From Planctomycetota bacterium (GTDB taxonomy: Bacteria > Planctomycetota > Phycisphaerae > UBA1845 > CAIVHJ01), in assembly GCA_022573485.1 (NCBI GenBank), contig JACZTW010000012.1:1-25187 (forward strand): a stretch of 25,187 nt of DNA, given 5' to 3'. The notes under the pieces are model-generated. The model worked only from the letters and a program-made list of their open reading frames with translations. It did not search any database and was not told where the DNA came from. The translations under genes and the position numbers were made by a program. This document shows, piece after piece, positions 14,655-21,507 of the stretch (position 1 is the first letter of the stretch; the number at the start of each line of letters is the position of its first letter).

Positions 14655-16592
14655 TCAATTCCTCGCGCTGAGCCGCCTTTCGATGTGGTTCAGCATGTAT
14701 TGGTGCTGGCCGGCGACGGCTTCGCGGCCCTCCACCGCCAGCTTGTACCACTCCACGGCTGTTTCCGCTGCCAAAGGCACATCCAAGAGCGAGAGCAAGT
14801 AGTAGGCCGCACCAATCTCTGCGGCGACCGTCCAGTTGCCGTCGCCGATCAGCTTCTTCGCCTTGTTCGTAAGACCGTCGATGGCTGACTCCACGCGCTC
14901 GACCGCCGCGGGTTTGGTCTCATCAATCGTCGCGCGCCAAGCCTCAACTTGATCCTGAGCCAGCGCGCTCTTGCCCAGATCCTCCACGTCCGCCTTCGCA
15001 TTTTGATATTTTCCGATCAAGACGATACCGATGAGCAATTCGGCATCCGCCTGCTGGGCGGCCAACTGGCCTTTGAGCCAGTCTTGGTTGCCGGCCAAGT
15101 GACTGTAATGGTAAGGCTTTCGCTGGGGGTCGTTCGGCTGCTCGGCTTTGGCGAGAGTTTCATCGGCGGACACGCCCCGCACCGCAGTCGCAAAGCTCTG
15201 GATGGCCTTTTCAAACAGGGCGATGGCCTCGTCCTCTGCCTCTGCGATCCGCTCTTCCAATTCCGCGAAGCCCTCGAAATCAATTTCAAGTTGAGTCGTC
15301 CTCGTGGCTGCGGCGTCCCGGGCCAGTTGGGCTCTTTGTTCCAGATTCCGCTTCAGGCCTCGCAGATTCTCGACGCTCACTTCCAAGTGTGCGGCGGCCT
15401 CTTCCATTTTCTCCAGCTCGGCTTGGGCGCGCTCGAGGTCGTGCTGATAGTGTTCCAAACCGTACTGCAACTCGATGTCCCGGCCTTGCTGCACGGGAAT
15501 GTATCGTCCGCGCAGATAGTCGCCGGTTTCGTCGATCATGGCGTTTTTCAGTGTGCCGTGTTGCAGTGCGTGGGCTTCGGTCAAGGCCTGGCGATAATCC
15601 TCGGCCTGTCGCTCGTAGGTGCGCTTGAACTCCGCAAAGCCGCTGGGAACGGACAAATCAACGCCCATGTCCTCCAGCGTCTCCATCGCCTCGCGTGCGG
15701 CTGCGCTCCGACCCAGGGCGGCGTCGACCCCCTGTTCCAAGTTCGCGACTTGATCCTGCAAGCGCGCCACGGTGGCCTGTTGCGCCGTGACCGTGGCGAC
15801 CATTTTCGCTTTTTCGGACCGCGCGTCGGCGATCCGGGCGTCGATTTCGCTGCCGGCCACGAGATCCCGATCCTGTAGAATTTTCAAAATCTCGCTCTGC
15901 CGGCGCTTCATCGCGAAGCGTCGCTGCGCCAGTTCGCCGCACAACAGGCGTAGCCGCCGAGAGACAGCCAAGCCCTGTTCGGAGTGAATGACGCCGGCGA
16001 GTCGATGGGCACCGCCGTGCTGGCGTGCTGAATAGTCGCCGAAGCTGACGGACAGTGCCTCGCCGACTTCGTTCAACGCGCGCTCGAGCAGCCGGGCGTT
16101 GCCGGCCAATTCCTTTTCGTACGCCGCGTTGCCCCGATCGATCATCGCGGCCCCGCTGACACGCGACGGCGGTGGAGGATCCTTGTGCTCGCGCCAATTC
16201 GCCTCACCGTACATCAACTTGAGGAATTCGTCGTCGGCGCGGGCCATGTTCTTGATCTCCGGCCGATTCGCATAGCTCCGCAGCGCGTCGCTGGCCAAGC
16301 CGGTGAGATCCAGATCGGGATCGTCAACGAGATCCTCCAGTCGGTCGGCGGCCAACCCGAAGGCTTCTTCGCCGAAGGCAGCGCGATAGCCCGACTCGAT
16401 GCTCAGATGGGAGTTGTATTGAGCGAGCAGGCGCCTGCCCTTTTCGAGATAAACTTGAATCTCGCCTTCCGCCTGCAAGCGCGGGGATTGTTGTCTCTGC
16501 GGGACAATGACCGCAGCCGCCACCAGCCCGCCGACAATCGCAATGCCGAGCATAGCGCCAAGACCGGCTCTGGGTTTTGCGTCGGAACTCAC
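14655..16592 (-). CDS. Membrane-anchored coiled-coil protein, unknown function
   Basis: About 645 residues. A short N-terminus (SSDAKPRAG) is followed by one hydrophobic helix (LGAMLGIAIVGGLVAAAVIV) and a long, mostly helical, Glu/Ala/Gln-rich remainder. The stretch around residues 245-290 (ARIADARSEKAKMVATV...) and that around 375-430 (LERAQAELEKMEEAAA...) are strong coiled-coil heptads. The C-terminal 130 residues look like TPR/helical-hairpin repeats (LLIGIVLIGKYQNAKADVE, AAEIGAAYYLLSLLD). The topology suggests an inner-membrane anchor with the bulk outside the cytoplasm or along the membrane. A GTG at 16592 has GGGGAG eight bases upstream and is preferred over the GTG at 16601, which overlaps that site. 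I do not recognise the family. It is co-directional with the sigma gene. Confidence 0.8.
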   Translation of the reverse strand: MSSDAKPRAGLGAMLGIAIVGGLVAAAVIVPQRQQSPRLQAEGEIQVYLEKGRRLLAQYNSHLSIESGYRAAFGEEAFGLAADRLEDLVDDPDLDLTGLASDALRSYANRPEIKNMARADDEFLKLMYGEANWREHKDPPPPSRVSGAAMIDRGNAAYEKELAGNARLLERALNEVGEALSVSFGDYSARQHGGAHRLAGVIHSEQGLAVSRRLRLLCGELAQRRFAMKRRQSEILKILQDRDLVAGSEIDARIADARSEKAKMVATVTAQQATVARLQDQVANLEQGVDAALGRSAAAREAMETLEDMGVDLSVPSGFAEFKRTYERQAEDYRQALTEAHALQHGTLKNAMIDETGDYLRGRYIPVQQGRDIELQYGLEHYQHDLERAQAELEKMEEAAAHLEVSVENLRGLKRNLEQRAQLARDAAATRTTQLEIDFEGFAELEERIAEAEDEAIALFEKAIQSFATAVRGVSADETLAKAEQPNDPQRKPYHYSHLAGNQDWLKGQLAAQQADAELLIGIVLIGKYQNAKADVEDLGKSALAQDQVEAWRATIDETKPAAVERVESAIDGLTNKAKKLIGDGNWTVAAEIGAAYYLLSLLDVPLAAETAVEWYKLAVEGREAVAGQHQYMLNHIERRLSARN

Positions 16593-16750
16593 TAAGATCA
16601 CTCCCCGCCACCAGGGCTGCTAGTAGGGCAGATTCACGAGAATCGGAATGTCCTTATTCGGTGTGCTGCCCGGTCGCGAGCCGGGCCGCCCTCAGTCCAA
16701 GTCGCTGAGTCTCATGGGATTATGGTACCAAAAGGCCCGTGGGCGATCAA

Positions 16751-16764
16751 ATACTATCGCCCGG
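16751..16764. repeat. 14-base sequence shared with 14512-14525
   Basis: ATACTATCGCCCGG occurs at both places, on the same strand. At 16741-16762 it forms part of a 7-bp hairpin (GGGCGAT ... ATCGCCC, 8-base loop), downstream of the lipoprotein gene on the minus strand. Confidence 0.4.
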
Positions 16765-16803
16765 CTGACCCCGCGCTGGCGCTTGCGGCTCTGATTTTCG
16801 CAG

Positions 16804-16877
16804 GCCAAGCCCCAATCAGAGCCCGGAGTCCCGGCGCGCCGGGAACGGGCCAAGCCCGCATCAGAGTCCGGAGTCCG
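16804..16877. repeat. Direct repeat pair plus 16-base palindrome
   Basis: A 29-base sequence beginning GCCAAGCCC and containing ATCAGAG and CCGGAGTCC occurs at 16804 and, with four differences, at 16849. Between the copies lies the perfect palindrome TCCCGGCGCGCCGGGA (16829-16844), which recurs identically at 24619-24634. Located just past the lipoprotein stop. Confidence 0.6.
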
Positions 16878-16889
16878 CCGCGGGCTCGG

Positions 16890-17279
16890 TCAGCCGTTGT
16901 CGTTCTGGTCGTCGTTGGTGTTTTGGTTGTCGTTGCCGTCCGGAGAGAGGCCGCAGGCTGTGTTTGCCAGCGCGTCGAACAAGTCCACCTGCTCCTGTAC
17001 GAATTCTTCAAACACAAGCGCACCGTCGGATGCCTCGAACTGGTCCTGCAGCGCGGTGGCCAATTGCTCGGCGGTCAGAACCGGAGTCTCGTCGCCGCAG
17101 TCGTTGGCCTGCTGAATCGCCGCTGCGATCTGGGCGGCGGCATCTTCCAGCGAAAAGCCGTTCTCGTTACCGCCGCCGGATGGGCTGCAACCGCCGAAAA
17201 CCGCGACGCTCGCCGCCGCGGCGAGCAACACCGCCGCAAAAGGCCCGCGCTTCACTGAATGTGGATCGGTATGATTCAT
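16890..17279 (-). CDS. Small lipoprotein with N/D/Q-rich tail
   Basis: A 129-residue exported protein. The N-terminus has a basic n-region (HSVKRG), a hydrophobic run (PFAAVLLAAAASVAV) and a lipobox-like FGGC with Cys31, pointing to a lipidated protein. The mature part is acidic and helical (LEDAAAQIAAAIQQA, VFEEFVQEQVDLF) and contains two more cysteines. It ends in a low-complexity tail of Asn, Asp, Gln and Gly (DGNDNQNTNDDQNDNG), a style frequent in planctomycete secreted proteins. The ATG overlaps the stop of the transglutaminase gene by four bases (ATGA), so the two are translationally coupled and may act together in the periplasm. Function not recognised. Confidence 0.83.
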   Translation of the reverse strand: MNHTDPHSVKRGPFAAVLLAAAASVAVFGGCSPSGGGNENGFSLEDAAAQIAAAIQQANDCGDETPVLTAEQLATALQDQFEASDGALVFEEFVQEQVDLFDALANTACGLSPDGNDNQNTNDDQNDNG

Positions 17280-18826
17280 GGCTTGGGGTCGCTGTCTACG
17301 ATGGAAATACGATAGCTGTTCATTTTGAGCATCACCGGCGACATCAGTCCGCCGACCGAAGCGTCCTGGAGCGAGTCCGTGGTCAAGGCGATGTGCGTCG
17401 GATCGACGTCGACTTGATCCCACGCGGCGTCGAAATCGATCCACTGCCCGGCGATCCAGAACTGGGTCCACATGTGAAAGCCCAGCACGTCTCGCTGTCC
17501 GCCGAACTCGGACACGTAAATCAAGCCCGTGACCACGCGCGAGGGAATACCCACCACGCGGCCCAGCGCTGCCAGCAGCACGCCGTGCTCGGTGCAGTCG
17601 CCGGTCTTCTTGCGGCAGACCTCCGCCGCCGTCGCGAAAGCCGTGCCCAGATCCTTGTCCTCGATCACCTCCGCAACCTTGTGGCACAGCAGCTTGGCCA
17701 TCGCGAGCGGGTCTTTTTCCGCACCGACGGCAGAGCGGGCCAGTTCGATCACCGCGGGATCGTCGCTAGAGATCATCACCGAAGCCTTCAAATACTCCTC
17801 TGCCACCTCCGCGGACGGCGGCAGGGATCGGCCCTTGTTGAGCTTGTCGAAATCGAAGCGCGTCACCTTGAGAGTAACGTCGCCGCCTTTGCGCGAGATG
17901 ATCTTCTGCAGCGATGTTTCGGGCAGGTCCGGCGGCGCTACCTTGCCGTCGCCGGAAATCCGATATGTCACGGATTGCGTGGCATCGCGGTCGATTTTTT
18001 GGTGGATGGGAATGAGTGTGTTGACGAACACCTCCACGCCGGAAACATCCTCCATCGCAAAGGCCATGTCGCAGCGGACCATCTCGAACTTCAGCCCCAT
18101 GAGATCCATTTCCTGGCGGAGGGGTGCCAGGTCATCATCGACCCAGCCAATGACCTCGATCGGAACACCGTTCATCACCGTGGTGATCTTAGTCTTCAGT
18201 GCGGAGACGGAACGACCCAAGACCTCGATATCTTCTCGCTTGAGGATCTCGGTGGTGGTCGGCAGAGCGACGTTGAGCGCCTGAATCGGCACGAAGGCAT
18301 CGAGCTTGATCACTGTTCCCGGTTCGAGCTTGTACTTGAGCGTCTCCAGGTGCATGCCCCATTCCATCAGCGCGCCTTTGGGATAGGCGAATTGTCGCTC
18401 GATCTTCTGCTTCAACTGCTCTGAGACCACCGTAATCGTGCCGTCCTTGATCGTGCCCTTTTGGGTGATGGGGAATTGGCCGAAGTGCTGCTCGGACGAA
18501 AACGCCAGCGGCTCGCCGGACAGCGTCTCGGTGCTGGAGGTCTTCATGACAATCTCGATTTTCGCCGCGGCGCGCTTCATGGTGAGCTTCGTGTGTGTGC
18601 GCGTGCGTATTTCGTCGCCGACGCGCTCTTGCTCCGCGTGAATGAATCCGACCTTCTGCCCGTTGAGCATGATGGCCATCCAGTCGTCCGACATTTGCCC
18701 CTGCGACGGATTCGCGGGGTCGGCGGCGGGATGCTCCGGGGGGGTGTCGGCGTACACCGATGTGGCGACAAGTGACGCGAGCACAAATAGACACCGAGCC
18801 GCGGGCGTGTTCAATGGGCGGATCAC
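17276..18826 (-). CDS. Secreted transglutaminase-like protein
   Basis: A 516-residue protein. The GTG at 18826 overlaps the sdhB stop (GTGA) and is followed by a signal peptide (RPLNTPAARCLFVLASLVATSVYA), after which mature residues begin at about DTPPEHP. The C-terminal third is a transglutaminase-like cysteine-protease fold: GDCTEHGVLLAALGRVVGIP with Cys411, GFHMWTQFWI with His451, and WIDFDAAW with Asp464/466 complete a catalytic triad. The N-terminal 350 residues are beta-rich and resemble the domain that precedes this fold in many periplasmic transglutaminase-like proteins. Likely a periplasmic protein-modifying or proteolytic enzyme. An N-terminal extension to 18913 lies inside sdhB and was rejected. 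Its link to succinate dehydrogenase is positional only. Confidence 0.87.
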   Translation of the reverse strand: MIRPLNTPAARCLFVLASLVATSVYADTPPEHPAADPANPSQGQMSDDWMAIMLNGQKVGFIHAEQERVGDEIRTRTHTKLTMKRAAAKIEIVMKTSSTETLSGEPLAFSSEQHFGQFPITQKGTIKDGTITVVSEQLKQKIERQFAYPKGALMEWGMHLETLKYKLEPGTVIKLDAFVPIQALNVALPTTTEILKREDIEVLGRSVSALKTKITTVMNGVPIEVIGWVDDDLAPLRQEMDLMGLKFEMVRCDMAFAMEDVSGVEVFVNTLIPIHQKIDRDATQSVTYRISGDGKVAPPDLPETSLQKIISRKGGDVTLKVTRFDFDKLNKGRSLPPSAEVAEEYLKASVMISSDDPAVIELARSAVGAEKDPLAMAKLLCHKVAEVIEDKDLGTAFATAAEVCRKKTGDCTEHGVLLAALGRVVGIPSRVVTGLIYVSEFGGQRDVLGFHMWTQFWIAGQWIDFDAAWDQVDVDPTHIALTTDSLQDASVGGLMSPVMLKMNSYRISIVDSDPKP

Positions 18827-19581
18827 TTGTTGAATAAGCTCCTGAGCGCCTGCATGGTTGCGGCGCGGCTCGCTTTGGCGATCGAGTTGGTGAGTGGAAT
18901 ATCCTTGGGACATACTTCGACGCAGTTCTGGGCGTTTCCGCAGTCAGTGATCCCGCCCGGGCCCATGATGGCTTTGAGTCGTTCGGCGGCGTTGAAACTG
19001 CCCACCGGATTCGAGTTGAAGTAAACCACCTGGCTGATGGCCGCCGGGCCGATGAAGTCGCTGTGCGGGCCGAACTGCGGGCAAGCCTCCACGCAGCAGC
19101 CGCAGGTCATGCACTCGCTCAGCGGATAGGCCGCCTCTTGCTGCTTCGGCGACTGCCGAGCCCCCGGGCCGGTGGCATGATAACCATCGACGGGAATCCA
19201 GCCTTTGATCGTCTTAAGGTTGTCGAACATTTTCTGGCGATCGACGAATAAGTCGCGAATCACGGGGAACTTGCTCATCGGTTCGAGCGTGATGGTGTCG
19301 TTCATATCGTCGAGCAAGTCGTCGACCAGCGCCGAGCACGCCTGCCGCACCCGGCCATTGACCAGCATGGTACACGAGCCGCACACTTCCTCCAGGCAGG
19401 CCACTTCATAGGCGACCGGCGTCGTATCCTCTTGATCGGTCGTCTGCGGCCTGGCGGCGATGCGCTGCAGGCAGGTGGTCATGTTCATACCCGCCTCGCG
19501 CTCGAGTTCGAACGATTGCCAGTAGCTCCCGCTATCGGGCCGGTCCTGACGCTTGATTCTAACCTTGAATTGATCTCGCAT
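18823..19581 (-). CDS. sdhB: Succinate dehydrogenase / fumarate reductase iron-sulfur subunit
   Basis: About 252 residues, the electron-transfer subunit of complex II on the cytoplasmic face of the membrane. The [2Fe-2S] ligands are in CLEEVCGSC and the later RQAC. The [4Fe-4S] and [3Fe-4S] ligands are in ECMTCGCCVEACPQ and in CGNAQNCVEVCPKDIPL. Motif order is normal and nothing is missing. The ATG at 19581 has GGGGAG about 11 bases upstream. It is separated from sdhA by the three-gene cassette and begins only 25 bases after the stop of the last cassette gene, so cassette transcripts probably read into it. Its stop overlaps the GTG start of the transglutaminase gene. Sdh and Frd forms cannot be told apart by sequence alone here. 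Confidence 0.95.
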   Translation of the reverse strand: MRDQFKVRIKRQDRPDSGSYWQSFELEREAGMNMTTCLQRIAARPQTTDQEDTTPVAYEVACLEEVCGSCTMLVNGRVRQACSALVDDLLDDMNDTITLEPMSKFPVIRDLFVDRQKMFDNLKTIKGWIPVDGYHATGPGARQSPKQQEAAYPLSECMTCGCCVEACPQFGPHSDFIGPAAISQVVYFNSNPVGSFNAAERLKAIMGPGGITDCGNAQNCVEVCPKDIPLTNSIAKASRAATMQALRSLFNK

Positions 19582-19606
19582 CTTCGCGTTGACTCCCCAC
19601 CCGAAT

Positions 19607-19984
19607 TCACGGCTCCCAAGGCAGAACCAATACGGCAATTCGGCGCAATTTCACTCGGATCTTTTCCTTCTTCTTGTCGCCGATAACATCAGTATGTGCA
19701 CGGTTGTTCCTTGCGACGTCAGGCGTGTGTCGAACTACCTGGTTCGGCACCATTCTAACATCGCCAACTCTCATTTGAATTACAGCATACAACAACTCCA
19801 GCTTCGTGGCGCGAGCACGGGTCGCTTCGGCGGTGGAGTACTTGCTCCAATCAGTTGACATTCCGGAGTTGTGGTTCTGGAAAGCCCCAGGCGAAATGCC
19901 GTCATCTCGTTTCCACATCTTGTGGACGCGCATAAAAAGACGATCCGCATCAGGTATCGTTTCTTCCGGCCAAGGCGACATCAT
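19607..19984 (-). CDS. Conserved-looking hypothetical protein, cassette gene 3
   Basis: A 125-residue basic protein with no signal peptide or membrane segment. Conserved-looking blocks are RLFMRVHKMW near residue 15, SPGAFQNHNSGMSTDWSKYS near 31-50, RARATK near 55, QMRVGDVRMVPNQVVRHTPD and NRAHTDVIGDK near 94. The mix of Trp, His, Asp and Gly in ordered blocks looks like a folded, possibly catalytic or nucleic-acid-binding domain. I do not recognise a named family. The ATG overlaps the stop of cassette gene 2 by four bases (ATGA), which supports a real coupled gene. The surrounding DNA is less GC-rich than sdhA by eye. Confidence 0.65.
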   Translation of the reverse strand: MMSPWPEETIPDADRLFMRVHKMWKRDDGISPGAFQNHNSGMSTDWSKYSTAEATRARATKLELLYAVIQMRVGDVRMVPNQVVRHTPDVARNNRAHTDVIGDKKKEKIRVKLRRIAVLVLPWEP

Positions 19985-20670
19985 GTGCGCGTCAAGAAAA
20001 ACAGCAGGCCATTATTCACGGAATCCTGCTTGACGGTTCCTTCAATTGAGACTTTGCCTCGATCGTCCCCGTAAAATCCCGCAGGCGCGTCGGCGGCCTC
20101 CGGAATATTGATCAGCAGTTCGTAGGCCGGAACATCCCAGTGCAAATCAATGCTTCCGTGCGGGCCGGGGAGTACTTTGGGAGCGTCGATCCGACAACCG
20201 AGGTCCACGAACGCCCACCAAGCGTTCTTGGCCAAGAAATCTACTGCTCTCTTCCAAGTGCTCTCGGTGTACGGGGAAGCACCCTCCTCTAGATCATCAC
20301 CAGAGAGGGTGAAGATGTAGCGGGAGGCTACGATCGCGTGGCGGATGTCCTGCAGTTCGTCCGGCAGGTCCTCGAAGGAGGAAAGGTGCTTCTTTTTCCT
20401 CGTTCGACGCGGCAAGTCGAGGAAGTGGGTCGCCGAGGATCGCTGTTTGGTATAGTAAGGTGCGGTCGCGTCCTTCACCAACGCGTCTATGTCTCTTAGT
20501 TTGGATTCTTGCTGATCTGATCTGGAAACCTCACCAGCAACAGTGGATTCCATCCGCTTCACACGGTTGGCCAAGTCGGCCACTATGCTGGTGAGATCGA
20601 CGGAATCCGGACCGACGACCACATAGTCGTCGCTCGCTTCGCTCGCATCTCTTCGAAGAGAGAGGGCCAT
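19981..20670 (-). CDS. Hypothetical protein, cassette gene 2
   Basis: A 229-residue soluble protein. Residues 25-70 (VDLTSIVADLANRVKRMEST...) look like a coiled coil. A basic patch (RRTRKKKH) follows near 88. A helical middle (SFEDLPDELQDIRHAIVAS) leads to a beta-rich C-terminal part with HGSIDLHWDVPAYELLINIP near 170-190 and a glycine/aspartate turn (GFYGDDRGKVSIEG). The latter block resembles a small beta-sandwich seen in uncharacterised bacterial proteins, but I cannot name it. It starts 17 bases after the stop of cassette gene 1 with a distant GGAG as ribosome site, and its stop overlaps gene 3. No function assigned. Confidence 0.72.
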   Translation of the reverse strand: MALSLRRDASEASDDYVVVGPDSVDLTSIVADLANRVKRMESTVAGEVSRSDQQESKLRDIDALVKDATAPYYTKQRSSATHFLDLPRRTRKKKHLSSFEDLPDELQDIRHAIVASRYIFTLSGDDLEEGASPYTESTWKRAVDFLAKNAWWAFVDLGCRIDAPKVLPGPHGSIDLHWDVPAYELLINIPEAADAPAGFYGDDRGKVSIEGTVKQDSVNNGLLFFLTRT

Positions 20671-20687
20671 AGTTATCTTATGCTCCG

Positions 20688-21410
20688 TTACTTGCGCGAC
20701 GGGATCACCAGAGAATCACGCGATGACGTCGATTTCTTGGTCATCCGATTGAGCTGTTTCTCGGCTAACCGCATCCTGTTTATGAAAGTTGACAATTCCG
20801 CTTTTGTAAGGCCCATCGAGAATCGCTGAGTCGTCCCGAAGGCATCTAGGTCGATCTGAATTGAGACAATCGGAATAAAACCACGTACGGTCGGACTGTA
20901 TGCCAGCACATCTTCGTCCGCCGCGTACTCACGGTCGAAGTTTGCGATAAGGGAGCATCGTGTCCACATTCCTCGTATCCTTGGGAACACTGTCCCCAGG
21001 GTGGCCTGTTCAGAGTGCTTGGCGCCCACGGCATCGGCGAGCAACATTGAAACTTCCTCGCAGCGCAGAAAACGCAACAGTTTTGACTTGGTCGTCTTGT
21101 CTATGAGCTTTCGCGAGGCCAGCAAGTCGATCCCTTGCGTCGGTTTGAGAGAGTCAGCAGGGAGGTTAGAGAACAATGACACGAGCGCTGCGACCGCGCG
21201 GAGCGCCTCTTCGCCTGCGATACCTAGCTGTTGCGATAGTTCCTCCTTTTCTAATGTATCCCCCGCCACCAATTTCTCGGCGATGGAGACGACGTCAGTT
21301 ACCTTGAGCTTGGCTAGGCTTCTTAAGCCTACTAGGAAATTCTGATCTTTCTGGACATTCTCCAACCACTTTTCGGCCGCTTTGTTCTTCTTTTGTGTGG
21401 GCTTTGGCAT
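20688..21410 (-). CDS. Hypothetical protein, cassette gene 1
   Basis: About 240 residues, soluble, Lys/Ser/Leu-rich. The N-terminal half is helical (VGLRSLAKLKVTDVVSIAEKL, LGIAGEEALRAVAALVSLFSN). The C-terminal half is beta-like (GFIPIVSIQIDLDAFG) and ends in a helix and a basic tail (RMRLAEKQLNRMTKK). No motif that I recognise. The ATG at 21410 has GGAGG about 11 bases upstream; a GTG at 21422 abuts that site and is less likely. About 100 bases separate it from the sdhA stop. They include an AT-rich stretch (CATAATATACAATG on the minus strand) that could hold a -10 element, although no convincing -35 is visible. GC was 31 of 60 in the line 21061-21120. Confidence 0.75.
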   Translation of the reverse strand: MPKPTQKKNKAAEKWLENVQKDQNFLVGLRSLAKLKVTDVVSIAEKLVAGDTLEKEELSQQLGIAGEEALRAVAALVSLFSNLPADSLKPTQGIDLLASRKLIDKTTKSKLLRFLRCEEVSMLLADAVGAKHSEQATLGTVFPRIRGMWTRCSLIANFDREYAADEDVLAYSPTVRGFIPIVSIQIDLDAFGTTQRFSMGLTKAELSTFINRMRLAEKQLNRMTKKSTSSRDSLVIPSRK

Positions 21411-21507
21411 GGGAAAATCCACCTCCCGCGTCAGTGCATCACATTACATTGTATATTATGTTCCGTCCCTATTCCAGGCGTAGGGTGCGTCGTCGCCGCG
21501 GGCCTCG

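Noticed and set aside
16722..17258. Plus-strand open frame opposite the lipoprotein
   Set aside because: Crosses the direct-repeat and palindrome region and translates to Arg/Val-rich sequence; the minus-strand lipoprotein has a signal peptide and a coupled start.
16964..18424. Long plus-strand open frame (486 codons) opposite the transglutaminase gene
   Set aside because: Low-complexity Arg/His-rich translation with no domain; the minus strand encodes a signal peptide, catalytic triad and coupled starts.
21430..21480. Promoter for the cassette in the sdhA-cassette gap
   Set aside because: The AT-rich string gives -10-like hexamers (CATAAT, TACAAT) but the hexamers 17 bases upstream (CTACGC, TGGAAT) are poor, so it is not listed as a feature.
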